From Rhynchonema sp. JSB1_4 (Eukaryota > Nematoda > Chromadorea > Monhysterida > Xyalidae), in the NCBI GenBank assembly GCA_030248065.1, contig JASAMV010005593.1:1-64000 (forward strand): a stretch of 64,000 nt of DNA. The letters are read 5' to 3'. The notes below the pieces were generated by a model. The model did not search any database and was not told where the DNA came from. It worked only from the letters and a program-made list of their open reading frames with translations. A program made the translations under genes and the position numbers. Below are positions 23,501 through 34,124 of this stretch, piece by piece (the stretch's first letter is position 1; every line of letters begins with the position of its first letter).

Positions 23501-26335
23501 TGACGCGTGGTCGAACGGCGCAATGGATCCGAATTCGGGAACCTCGATCACACTGGAACTGGCACGGACCTTGATGCAAACTGGTTGGTGTTCTGCAAGA
23601 GCTGGACCTACTGATGATGATCTGGGGCATAATCAAGTGTCCATGGAAGCCGGTTTCCAACACGCCGTAATGTTGATGTTTACACAACTTCAAATGTAGC
23701 CACGTGATGTTTCACAGTGAACGAGACCGGCTGGCGTCCGCGTCGCACGATCGCCATTTGCAACTGGGATGCGGAGGAGTACGGATTAATTGGGTCGGTG
23801 GAATTTGTGGAGGAAATGCTGCAGGTGTTGAATGGAAGGTTGGTTAGGTGCATAACACGAGCTTGCATGTGTTTTGGCCATCCGGTGCGTTTACACTGAT
23901 GACGACCAAGAGCACCCTTCCCGTCTGTGAAAACAGGTCGAAACGGACCACAAAAACGTCAAAACACAATATTGATGCTTCAGTGGATTGTGTGGTTATT
24001 GTCACCGTCTATTCGCACTGACGATTGCCTGTTGCATCGTTCGTTACGGTAGCTGGCTATGCCACGGCTTCGCACAACCGTGAATTTTATACTCATTTAC
24101 CCTGTTCTCATACCTTGGGTGCTCCAGACCATCCTCACAATAAGTGCACCTAAATTCCCCCAGAGCCGTATCGGTGATCAACATCGACATGCCCATTGGT
24201 GGCAATATGACTCTGTCAGCCGATGGTACCCCCAACAACATGCGTGCGCTGATCAATGCAACCAAATTGGTGCGAAATCCGAATAAACACGAATTGGCAG
24301 CTAATCGACACACGGTCTACGACTCGTGGCTGTATTACGCATCGATGGACAAAGATAGCAACATGCCAATGCAACCACCCATTTGGGGGTATCCGGGATC
24401 CGGCAGTGATCACTACTCGTTCATGGCATATGCCGGTTGGCTGATGTTCCAAGAAGATTTGTGGTTTTTCTGGCCGTCACCTCATCATGGGTAGTCGTCC
24501 ATTAGCACCTGGCAACCAGGCCCAATCTGATTGCCTCTTGTTCGGACAGTGATGTTCGATACTGGAGCATAAAAATAGCTCGCAACAGCAAGTGGTTTTA
24601 AACTCACCCATGATGACCATCTGGTGCACTAGCACTGGCGATGGCCGGGGCCACTGCTTTCTGTGATCAAAGGTTTTGATATAGCCAATGCAGTGTAGAC
24701 AACTAAAAACACGGTGCACAAGCACGACTCATTGCCCTTGGGTAACCTGATTGTGACCAGCACAAACTGTGCTCTTTCCAAACTAAAGGCGTGTCCGTGA
24801 TCGATTTTGAGTACGAATGTGTGCCTCGTTGCACCGATGATTTCTACCACACAATGTTCGAGATACCGTGGACCGTCGAAAACCTGGTTGATAGCGATTT
24901 GGAGACCACCAGGGCCGTGTCCCAAACGGCACTCGAAATTGCCAGGTACAGTTTACCTGTGCAGACTTTGAAACATCACACATCACTGTAAACTGTTGGA
25001 GGGTGTTCTTACAAGAAGTTTTGTGCCACTTGAATTGAGCTACATACATGCATGTGTCTAGATCGCTGGCTGACACACTGATCATTCCGCACAACGTCGC
25101 CGATTACGTTCACGTGATCAAAGTGACCGAAGCCGCGCTGGCGTTAGAATTGAACAACGAAGGTGGGTCACTGATTAACAGAACGCGCTATTTTTGCTGA
25201 TCCTACTATAGTAAGTTTCTAAATTCGTTGCCTCATGCATTCTTACAGACGCAGGAAAACTCCCGTTCGAAGTCGAAAGCAGGCAACAAGCTCAACACAC
25301 AGTCAACAAGCCACGCAGCTGGCTCGCGTGCGTTTCGAATGTTTCAGTCACACAAGCTGTGTGTGTCAGCTGCGTGGCTTGTTCATTGTGTGCTGAGCTT
25401 GTTGCCTGCTTTCGACTTCGAACGGGAGTTTTCCTGCGTCTGTAAGAATGCATGAGGCAACGAAATTAGAAATTTACTATACAAGGTTTTACACGCAAAG
25501 CACGTTGCCCCGAATCCAGGATTCAACGAGACGGTGCCCTGGCTTGAGTGCACCTTGTCGCTGGTCAAGGACGCAGTGGGCAGACTGGAGAAAACAGCGA
25601 TCACCTTTCAAAAACAGGCATTTCACTTGTGCTCATTCAATAATTGCCAGTCACTGTAATCTTGCGAAATGCATACTGAAAAAACGAGTCAGCTCATCAA
25701 GTAACATAGTAGCTAAAAATTAAAAAATGATAGATTTGTAATGACAGAATCAGTAAAATTGTGCTGATGTATACATTGTAATAAATTGTATACAGATTAT
25801 CTAAGTTTGCCAAATTTCCCAGGTCGACTGGGCCAACTCCGGTGCGATGGTGACAGAACGACAGGTGCAGATGTTGAATAGACGATTACTCGAGTTTGAA
25901 CGTGCCTTCATTGCGCCACGTGGATTGTACAAGGGCAGTTTTGATAGGTTGGTAACCTTTCCACCTTTTTAATTTATTTATTGCGATTTCGTTATTGCCA
26001 TGTTATTTTTAAGTTCTTGTTAATTTTTTTCAGACACGTGATTTTCTCAGCGAGCGTGCATGACAGCTACTTGGGTGTGACGTATTCGGGCATTCGGGAT
26101 CCAGCCGAGTACTATCGACAGGCGGTGAAAGCAGGTGATGTTTCAACAAAAATGGGGCATTGAGCTTTTTTGAAAAAAAGCATTTAAGAATATAAAATTG
26201 TTGCTAATTTCAGGAAATGAAAAAGAAGCGGCATTTTGGATTGATGAGATTCAGTACTCACTTGCGTCGCTACAGTACGCGATCGAAAGCAGCATATTGT
26301 TGCTGGATTTGGGAGATTTTCATAAAGACCGTTGA
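20522..26335 (+). CDS. Glutamate carboxypeptidase II-like M28 peptidase, arm 2 copy, intact
   Basis: A type II membrane metallopeptidase. Sixteen exons join in phase to 777 codons (human GCPII has 750): 20522-20658, 20808-20910, 21000-21143, 21381-21620, 21696-21858, 22095-22261, 23178-23367, 23491-23583, 23718-23838, 24164-24435, 24789-24945, 25062-25162, 25520-25617, 25823-25947, 26034-26134 and 26214-26335. A short tail and one membrane helix (residues about 10-38) precede the protease-associated domain ([11 protein letters not shown]), the M28 domain and the C-terminal dimer domain. The two-zinc set is present: [21 protein letters not shown] with the catalytic Glu, NIDMP and FYHTMFE. The calcium-site residues DPMTPFYPA are also kept. 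The arginine patch of human GCPII (SGRARY) is absent and the glutarate-sensor Lys is Ser, so the substrate is probably not N-acetylaspartylglutamate. Intron 13 would start with GC. Peptidase activity is likely; the substrate is unknown. Confidence 0.92.
20678..20745. repeat. Intronic GGTGCAC/ACAGG motif, copy in peptidase intron 1
   Basis: One member of a short family found in several introns. A copy of CTGGTGCAC lies next to an ACTGACGRT-like word, followed about 15 bases later by CTGTGGAAACAGGCCGAAAC. Other copies are near 21,235 (intron 3), 23,877 (intron 9), 24,620 (intron 10), 28,405 (secreted-protein gene) and 12,795. Confidence 0.6.
22522..23091. mobile_element. Foldback element of about 570 bp, arm 2 copy
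   Basis: Partner of 6,211-6,782, in intron 6 of the arm 2 peptidase. The two halves are diverged inverted copies of one another. Confidence 0.8.
23877..23962. repeat. Intronic GGTGCGTTTACACTGATGAC motif, longest copy
   Basis: The best developed copy of the short intronic family. It starts with GGCCATCCGGTGCG, continues through ACACTGATGACGACC, and ends with GTCTGTGAAAACAGGTCGAA and ACGGACCACAAAAA. It lies just after the exon 9 donor; a second, weaker copy (GCACTGACGATTGCC) follows at about 24,010. Confidence 0.6.
25209..25479. mobile_element. Arm 2-specific 271-bp MITE, TA target duplication
   Basis: Inverted ends begin TAGTAARTTTCTAAWTTCG and are flanked by TA on each side. The arm 1 locus (near 4,075) has no element. 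A second full copy is at 39,724-39,995. Each end carries a splice-like signal: TCTTACAG on the left and its reverse complement CTGTAAGA on the right. The insert lies between exons 12 and 13, in an 84-bp segment that is an open reading frame in arm 1. Confidence 0.85.
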
Positions 26336-26917
26336 TATTCAATGTTTATCCAGATCCGTTTTGCATGCATCCCGGATACACAAGATAAAGTTGTCCATTT
26401 CCTTTTCACAAGATTGTTTCCGCCCATACAAAGCAACGTTTTGATGCCTTTTCGCATCAGAATAAGAATACGTGGGCGGAATGAACTGGTAAAAATAAAC
26501 ATTACCAATCGTGTGTCGTATACATACATACATAGATAACACGCTGTGTAATTTATTTCCCCACAAACAACAACACCTACAGTATTTTGCGGTAACATTT
26601 TTATTTGCACCTCTGACTCGCGCATAACATGCATTTGCCGAAGATTGGTAATTTCCTTCAGTTTATGACAAGAAGACAGCACGAAAGAACACGTTTCATC
26701 TTCTGTGATTGTGTTACGCATGTTACCTTTTATTTTGCTTGATTCTTGCACTTGGTTTTGGTTGGGCAAACTTGAAGTTCCTGAAACAAGGCGTTCCGAT
26801 GTGATGTATAATTATTATGTCTTGTTCTGGTGCACCTAAGGACTGCGGATGACGTGGCGCACTGAAATCAACTGTTGTACCGCTACCGGAACCAACATTT
26901 CAGTTTCTCAAATCGCC

Positions 26918-29900
26918 ATGAATAAATACATTCTGGCATTATTATTTCTCGCCGGCGTTGCATCGTGCGATTTCTGCACCGACTGCAATCGACGCGCGGT
27001 CAAAGCTGCGCTCGGGGTCAGCCACGTGACCAATCAACGATTCGCTGCCATGATCAAACCGATGCAGGCTTGCTTCCAGGGGTTGGTCACAAGTCAGAGC
27101 CAGCAATTATGGCAACGTCGGCCAACTTTGTCAGTCAGCGATGTCAGTTAGAGCTTTCAGCAATTCAGACTTCCATGAGCACTGAGCTACCTATAACTGG
27201 ACTCATTGACTGGCAAGATAATAAATCTCAATGAAAGAGAAAATCGCCGAAGCGACATCTTCTTGTGCTGTTCTTTGTCATTTTTTCTTTCCAGATTTAT
27301 GTATCAGCCTACGCACCAAAACGTAAAAATGAGTATGAGGCGAGGACTTTGAGCAATAAACAATGTTATCCTGTCAGTCAGAGAATGGCAGTCAACGTTA
27401 TGTATACCTATATGTATGTACATACCTGCACCCTGCGTGTGTATGTACCTGGTCAGATATTATTCTGGATCAGGATTGGGGTTTCGAGATTTGATCTGTT
27501 TAAAACTACTGAATCTGATTTCTAGCTGTGTGCCACAACAACCCAGCCCTCAACGTCGTGGCAAACGCCAAGCGGATTCAGTATCAAATCGTCAGTCTTT
27601 GTGCATCGAACACAAAGCTGGAGCTGGATACAGGGACTACTTGAATGAGTGTTTGAGCACAAGTGAGCTTGTTGGCACGGGCTTCACAATGCATGCGGGT
27701 TGGACAATATGCACAACACGTGCACTCCGTTTTGGACACAACGGGATTGCAGATTCCGGTTGTTTTCAATTGTTTGGAAAGCTAAGCACGAAAGTTGCTG
27801 AAGAAACCCTGTACAAATTTAGCATGCAAATTGATTGCGCAAATAAAAATAAGCATGTTATGCTTGGCACACTGTTCTTGGAATTCTGCAACATCGAAAA
27901 CACATAGAGAGTCGAAAACTTGTGCTCTCTGAGCAATGGGTCAACAAAAATCAACCATCCGAGCATGCGCTGAGGACCCAAACCCGCAAAAAATAGGATC
28001 AGTTCTAATCGAGAAAATGCGGGTTGCGGGCCCATTTGGCCCGCAACCCGCAATCCGCACGCTGCTATGTGAAGGACAGTCTGCGTGCGGGCTCGGCCCG
28101 CAATCCGCGACCCGCAACCTGCAGTTCTTGTGTCTTCACAATGCACAGTGCGGGTTGCGGGTCGATGTGGCCCGCAACCCGCAACCCGCATGCATTGCGA
28201 AGGCCGTATTATTGGCTCATATTCATATCGTCAACGTTGATCGTCAACGCGCAGCAATATTTCGTCGCTCTAGGGTTTCGTAGACGACTAAGCAATTGAC
28301 CACTTTGTTGTTCAGTCGAAGCCACAACGCGCAACACAACCTACAGTATATGTATAACAGTTCGTGCGTGCGTGCTCTTGGGGGCGCGCGGCCATATGAT
28401 GTATCCGCACTGACGATGACCTGGTGCACGGCTGTCTGCGAATACAGGTCGAAATGGACAAATAAAAAATCACATAGCGAATTAAAAATCTCTTTATTTC
28501 ATTATTTATCCAAAAAATTTGCAGAAGTACCGGGCGGCGGCAGTCGAGTGCTGGGCCAGAAGCAGGACTTTGTCGGTCCGATCATGGGCTTGCTAACGAG
28601 TGGTGGAGGCAGCAGTCTGATCAGTTCATTGTTGGGTGGCGGGGCAGCACCATCGCCCTCAAATCCGTTGGAAGGTTACGAAGGTGAGCACAAATTCGTT
28701 GGCACACACCTCACAGGCAATCACGGTACAGGCTACCCTCTTTATAGTGACATGACAGGGACAAGGTGCACCACACTCACTTGTGCTCGGGCTTGAAACA
28801 CCCGAAAGAAACATCGGTTTGCACAAGCACCAATTTTATCCCTTTTCAGTCCTTCCAGCAGGGTATAGTTATGTTTCACGTGTGTCCCAACATTTTCAGC
28901 GCTGTACTCCAAGGAACAGGGTTCGTCATCGCGAACCTCCTCGCAACAACAGACCAAGCCGGATGGCAATTATGAATATGAGGAATATGATTCGTTGGAC
29001 CCGAATAGTGGCAGTTCAAGCGGGGGTGATTTGTTCGGCATGGGTGGCAGCGGGGGTGGAGGATTGACGGATCTGCTTGGCATTTTTGGTGAGCGAGAAA
29101 GGGGTGTCGTGTGGCTTCACGGAATAAAAAAAACAACAAAAATGGCAAACCAGTTAGTAATAAATCATGCAAAATCGTATTTCAGGTGCCGGAGGCGGCA
29201 GTGGCGGCGGCGGTGGTGATTTGCTCGGCAGCTTGTTCGGCATGGGTGGGGGCGGAGGTGGTGGCGGATCGCCACTAACTGGCATGCTCGGATTATGTGA
29301 GTCGCAAATGAAGTTTTGCTGTTTTCGTTGAAAACGGATCAAAAACTATTTTTGACTGTTTTTTCAGTGACAGGAGGAGGTGGGAATGGTAACAGCGGTG
29401 GTGGTGGCGGCGGTGACTTGCTTGGATCGGTACTGAGCATTTTTGGTGGTCGGAAGAAGCGCAGCACCAATCAGGGCACTACGCCCAATAATGCCTTCGC
29501 CAGGTGGGCACCCCGTTTGCCAAATGATGTTTCATCAAACTACCAAAAAATCATTATTATTTTCTTAGGTTGATGGTTCTGTCGTACGCTCGAGAAATCG
29601 TCAACACGAAATGCCCCCAAAAACGTCGTCAGATCGCTCAATGTGTCTATGGAAGCACGAATGGACAGATAAAGTTCAAAGATCTCGATCCACAGAAAGC
29701 CAGGGACACATATTGCCAATACAGAGCTGAGAAACAATGCGATTCGTGGTTAGTTGTCTGTTTCGGTCCACAATGGATCCAGATGGGCAGGATAACCAGA
29801 AGTATGATGTCCTCCAATGGTTGACTCACACACACTCGCAGAACCAACCAGTGTATAGGCCAACCACCTGGTCATGACTCATGAGACGACTCTTTTTAAA

Positions 29901-30630
29901 ACTTGCTTGACCGGATTCAAAAATGCGCCGGTTACACGGGTTTTCGCAAACAAAAGAAAGAGATTGGGCCGAGAGACATGATGACGTTGCGTGCTTTACG
30001 CGAACAGCAACGTTGTTCAACACACAAATGGTTTGGGGGTGAAAAAGGGAATTGACGCACCGACGTGGAGAGCGTGGTTTTAAGAGATACATGCTTTCTT
30101 TCATTTCCGAAGTACGTGGAACCGGAACACTATTGGATCCGTTCAAGTCAACTGCAAAATAAGTCGTCTCATGAGTTTGTGGTTGGACTATACTGTATGT
30201 CTTTTTGTAGCCTACTTGGCACATTCGCACTTGTGTGCTGGCCTGGCCATGTATTCAATACCAGGTATGCGCTGTGACACACGAAATGCGTTTTACGGAT
30301 CAAGCAACTTAACGGGCACAACTTCTATTTTAGTTGTTGTCTGACAATACGAAACATAATTTTGGCAATTTTATCATTTTCAGTCGTCATAAACGCCAAA
30401 CATCGTCATCCGCCAGTCACCAGCGCATGTTGACCGAATTCTGCCAATGTCACGCCGAGCTGGCCCGTCATTTGAATGGTGAATGCGGCAAACTGCCGCG
30501 TGTCACCGAGTGCGTTCAGATCAGGGGCAAGAAACTCAGGGAGCGCGTGGATGACGCGGGCGGCAATTCAAATACGGACGTGTGCCACGCTGACTATGAA
30601 CTGCCGACCGTTGAGAAATTGTTGGAATGA
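26918..30630 (+). CDS. Secreted Gly-rich preproprotein with furin-type sites, arm 2 copy
   Basis: Family not recognised. Eight exons join in phase to 440 aa: 26918-27081, 27526-27662, 28525-28683, 28900-29088, 29186-29296, 29368-29503, 29569-29748 and 30384-30630. A signal peptide (MNKYILALLFLAGVASC) precedes a Cys-containing segment and RRGKRQ. A glycine-rich middle follows in which the block GGDLLGSxxxxFG recurs about four times. Then come RKKRS, a Cys-rich domain (KCPQKRRQIAQC through QCDSC), RHKRQ and a last Cys-rich domain. The three basic sites are spaced as if the precursor were cut into a Cys peptide, a glycine-rich spacer and two Cys domains; this is inference from sequence. It lies 582 bp behind the peptidase gene on the same strand. 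Such layouts occur in matrix or cuticle-like proteins and in peptide precursors, but I claim neither. Confidence 0.8.
27680..28206. mobile_element. Harbinger-like MITE with GCGGGTTGCGGG arrays, arm 2 copy
   Basis: Counterpart of 1,085-1,611, lying in intron 2 of the secreted-protein gene. Its outer ends are more degraded than in arm 1, and part of one hairpin is shorter. Confidence 0.7.
28405..28468. repeat. Intronic CACTGACGATGACCTGGTGC motif, secreted-protein intron 2
   Basis: This copy reads GCACTGACGATGACCTGGTG followed by CTGTCTGCGAATACAGGTCG and AAATGGACAAATAAAA. It falls inside the 355 bp missing from arm 1. Confidence 0.6.
29853..30193. mobile_element. Foldback element, GTATAGKCCAACCAC ends
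   Basis: Inverted ends GTATAGGCCAACCAC and GTGGTTGGACTATAC enclose inner inverted segments around CTCATGAGACGAC. It lies in intron 7 of the secreted-protein gene. A related, diverged copy is at 31,221-31,448. Confidence 0.65.
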
Positions 30631-31220
30631 TTTTGAGCAGAAGTTTTGACTCTGAATGAAATTTTGCAAAAATTGATTTTGAGAATGCGCGGTGGATAAA
30701 ACACTGGCAAATATTTAGTCCAGCTCCCAAAGAGATACGTGACGATAGCTTTGGCACTTGTCTAGGTGGGAACCTGCTGTTTGTTTTACTGCCGAGCATT
30801 ACCATATCCCGGTGTGTCAGCAAAAAAACACGGCACAACCACCGTGTGAAAGTTTCGACTCCACTCTGTGTGTGGTGACTAAGATTTATGTAAGATTCCA
30901 GTAACGATCTATTGTATTGACGTCCGAGAACACGCGGGTAATACGATCCCATGATAATAAATAAATCTATGCCTTGACAGTCAGTGTCGCCTTCTTATCT
31001 CCAATTGTGAACGAGACGAACATGATTAACGGTGGGACATTTAGAAGCTTGCCCCCCCCAACTTTAAAACTTTCGAACGTTTGGAAGGCCCTTTTGTTTG
31101 GCTGAGCGGACAAATTAGGCAGCGAGAAAGAAATTCCTGCGCGCTGAAGTTCATCTCATAAAATCAACGCGACGCGCCATAATTCACCTAAAGTTCGTCT
31201 TTGTCGCCAAAGACCCACAT

Positions 31221-31448
31221 GTATAGTCCGCCCATCAGCTCATGGCACTTTTGTTTGGAGGTTCAGGTTCCGTTGTGAAAAATTGTTCGTCCGCAAGGCA
31301 ATGTCAGAGAAAACGGCGCACAAAAATAAAATAAAAACCGATTTCTCTTTCTTTTCTTTTTCGTAAGCCAACCGGAACCGGAACAGCACTGGATCCTGTC
31401 AAGCTTTTCAGCCGGCAAGAGTGTCATGAGCTGATGGATGGACTATAC
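31221..31448. mobile_element. Foldback element related to 29,853-30,193
   Basis: It begins GTATAGTCCGCCCATCAGCT and ends with GAGCTGATGGATGGACTATA. The right half shares CCGGAACAGCACTGGATCC-like sequence with the element at 29,853. Confidence 0.6.
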
Positions 31449-32381
31449 ATAATGCTGGTCTTTACTGCGCCAAAACCGGATATTAGCACGCAGACACATT
31501 ACGTATGCATACACTACATACGCTACTGTATTGGTTTATTGTTGGCCTTCGTATACTCACAACATTCACGCAACAGCAATTCGAAAGAAAAAGCTGTTGT
31601 TTCTGACCGATAACTGCAGTTTACGAACGAGAACATTTGGTAATTTGTGCAGATCGTTCAGGACGCCGATTATGACAAAGTGTGGGTGAGGCGATGGTTT
31701 GAAATCACCTTTTTGGTGGTGTGTTGTTTGGCGAAACCAACAGCTGAAACGGAACTTTGGATAAGACATCGCTGTTTTATCATATGTTTTAGCCAGTATT
31801 AACATCTAACAGTTTTTTGTTCGACCTAAACCTTTAGGCAAGCATTTGCCAAATCCATAGCAACTTCAGCAGAACAGCCAGAGTTTCACGCACTATAGAT
31901 GCCAGCGGTTTTTGCGTTTATGCACCAGCTGGCTGGTACCATTTTGTTTCTATCAAGTAAACTTCGTGGCTGAAGAATTTTCGAGTGATTTTCGTGAAAT
32001 TGCCCTTCAGCTTTGCTGACCCTGTACAGCTCGTCTGTGTCTTCGCTGTACCAAATGTTTTGCATCATTCAAAACGTTGCCGAGGTTCGTTCAAGTTCGA
32101 GCTTTTGTATTCCGGCTACTGATGCTGAATGGCTTGTCTTCTGGTTTTCTTTGAAATGGGCCTTTTAGTTATTCTGGTCTCTAAGCCTAAGCTTGGGACA
32201 ATTGTAATGCATACATATGGTACATGGTAAATATGCTGCATCTACATAATGTTCAATTCAAGTAATCGTGCTGGCCACGACTGCCCTATTCAAACTCCAA
32301 TGACTCAATTTTTGCAGCGGTGGCGCCCCTTGCTGTTGGGCGCACTGGGCAAACAAGCCTCAGAAGTATGTATACTCGACT

Positions 32382-32458
32382 GGTACTTAAGATTGTAACC
32401 GATGGAGCCCTCTTTTAATCTGAATTCAGATCAAAACGCGTTCGAGTCCCAAGTACCG
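32382..32458 (+). tRNA. tRNA-like sequence (weak)
   Basis: The first seven bases GGTACTT can pair with AAGTACC at the other end, and GTTCGAGTCCC fits a B box. TAACCGATGG is a weak A box. The T stem does not pair properly and the middle is a small palindrome (ATCTGAATTCAGAT), so this is more likely a pseudogene or tRNA-derived repeat than a working tRNA. Confidence 0.25.
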
Positions 32459-32846
32459 AACGAGCACCATAATTTTTTATCAATTTTAATCTTAAAAAAA
32501 TCTATACGCGTATGCGAAGCACGGTGATCAGTTTTAATCTAAAAGTAACTTGAAAACTCGATTGCTTTGCCCAGTTTCAGAACAAAGCACTGTAGTTCAA
32601 GAGAGAATAATTGATCCCAATCCCAGTTTCAGAAAAGAGTACTGTATGTAACAATACTGAGCATTTTCGATCCGACACACACTTGTTTTTTAAACGTGTG
32701 GTTGCGGACCACATCAGTCATCGTTACGCGCATAACCATGCACGCAAGTTTTGTCTGCTTATTGGTCGCGCAAATGACCGCGGTTTTTGCAATTGTGACC
32801 GACCCTTTAGGCCGGCTAAGGTATACCGCATTTAAACGTCACTAGA

Positions 32847-33211
32847 GGCCCATATGACACAAAGTAGACACTCCGTGACTCAAAGTGTGTCACAAAATTT
32901 TCATACTTAGGAAAAGTAGGGACAAAGTGACCAAAAGTAGACACACTCGCTTAACTACTGGCTGACCGCAACAATACAAAGGTGGTCACTTTTTGCCCAC
33001 AACTGATTTGGGAACATTTTGTTCCTGACTGATTGTGACAAAAAAGGGTCGGAAATGGACACAAAATAGACACATGACCAAAATGTTCCCAAATCGGTGG
33101 TAGACAAAAAAGTGACCAACTTGTGTCCACTTGTGGTCACTTTGTATTACTTTTCTTAACTATGCACCAAAAATTTAGTGACACACACGTCTATTTTGCG
33201 TCAAATGGGCC
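32847..33211. mobile_element. MITE-like inverted repeat, GGCCCATWTGAC ends
   Basis: The outer ends GGCCCATATGACACAAAGTA and, reversed, GGCCCATTTGACGCAAAATA are inverted copies. Inner words AAAGTAGACACA and TTTTGGTCACTT recur in both orientations. No ORF of note and no clear target duplication. Confidence 0.6.
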
Positions 33212-33455
33212 TTATTACATAGGTGCAGTGCTAGCCTGTATTTTGGGGTGTGCCACGTGACGTGCAAAACACGGATTGTAGTCCTGTCGTCGTTTCTCAT
33301 TTCTGCCCACAAACGTTTCAATCAGTTACCGTTCTGTGCTTCGTTCGATAGCTCTGTGGGTGGGTATTACATTCAATCTGACAACGTGTGCCCAGCAATT
33401 TCTAGTTTGCTGGTGACAAATTAATGCCACCGAACGAAGCGTACAGAAACCGACT

Positions 33456-34124
33456 GTGATTAACGTTGAGTCGGTTTCATTCAGACCACCCATTCATATT
33501 GTCGTGGGGCAGATGGTGCAAGGACCGATACTTTTTCTGGTCCCCGTTACACACGTGTGTTTTTTCATCAAGCTCGCCGTCGCAACGAGTTTTCGGTGGC
33601 GGCGCTTTTCGCGTTTCTTTTGCACCTTCATGGTGTATTTAATATCCGTTGCCGAAAACTTATTAGGAATGACATGTCCGGCCTTTCGACTACAAGCACA
33701 AAAGGGTTGTCCATGCCACGTGTTGAACTTGAATGTATGTAGGGTACAGTACACCCAAGGTGGCTACGTTCTTTGTTCAAACACTAAAATTCCGCCATGG
33801 AGGCGAAGCTACCATGCTGTGCTGCTCGAATATTATTTGTTATTTTTCATCATTATTTTCCACAGCATGCCACGAGGAGCACATTTTCTTGTATTTTTGC
33901 TCCTGTATACGCTAATGACGTTTGTATTTAGCCAAGGGCGCATTCAAAAACGCTACGCTACTATACATACTATCCATGGAGCGCAACTCAATTTGCATTT
34001 GATTAAGGCCCAAGTCGAAGAATATGATAGGAATTTTGAATCTTTTCTTCGATATGTTCTGCGGCGTGTTTTGCTGCGAAAGAGGGTCAGGATTCAGTGC
34101 ACTGTTTATATCAAGCACGAATAA
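33456..34124 (+). CDS. Hypothetical ORF, 222 codons
   Basis: An unbroken frame of 222 codons, longer than its surroundings would suggest by chance. It contains two hydrophobic stretches (about residues 110-125 and 142-160) and a basic C-terminus (RRVLLRKRVR). No domain is recognised and no splice context supports it. It may be non-coding. Confidence 0.2.
   Translation: MINVESVSFRPPIHIVVGQMVQGPILFLVPVTHVCFFIKLAVATSFRWRRFSRFFCTFMVYLISVAENLLGMTCPAFRLQAQKGCPCHVLNLNVCRVQYTQGGYVLCSNTKIPPWRRSYHAVLLEYYLLFFIIIFHSMPRGAHFLVFLLLYTLMTFVFSQGRIQKRYATIHTIHGAQLNLHLIKAQVEEYDRNFESFLRYVLRRVLLRKRVRIQCTVYIKHE

Larger units (their letters stand above)
15560..29646. repeat. Arm 2 of the giant inverted repeat
   Basis: This is the reverse-complement partner of 1-14,310. 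It carries the better preserved copies of both genes. It has a 271-bp transposon at 25,209 that arm 1 lacks, and it lacks the 247-bp element at 3,651 and the 908-bp element at 9,096 of arm 1. The end at 29,646 is set by the window edge in arm 1, not by loss of similarity, so the true arm may be longer. Confidence 0.95.

Noticed and set aside
27287..27330. A small 28-bp exon (with an in-frame stop in arm 1) in intron 1 of the secreted-protein gene
   Set aside because: Including it breaks the reading phase; joining 27,081 directly to 27,526 keeps the frame. The apparent nonsense change in arm 1 is therefore intronic.
1..29646. Palindrome as a simple missed-adapter or foldback-read artefact
   Set aside because: The arms differ by whole transposon insertions with clean target sites (3,651 and 25,209), by a 355-bp deletion and by many substitutions. 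One molecule read twice cannot produce this. A haplotype join remains possible.
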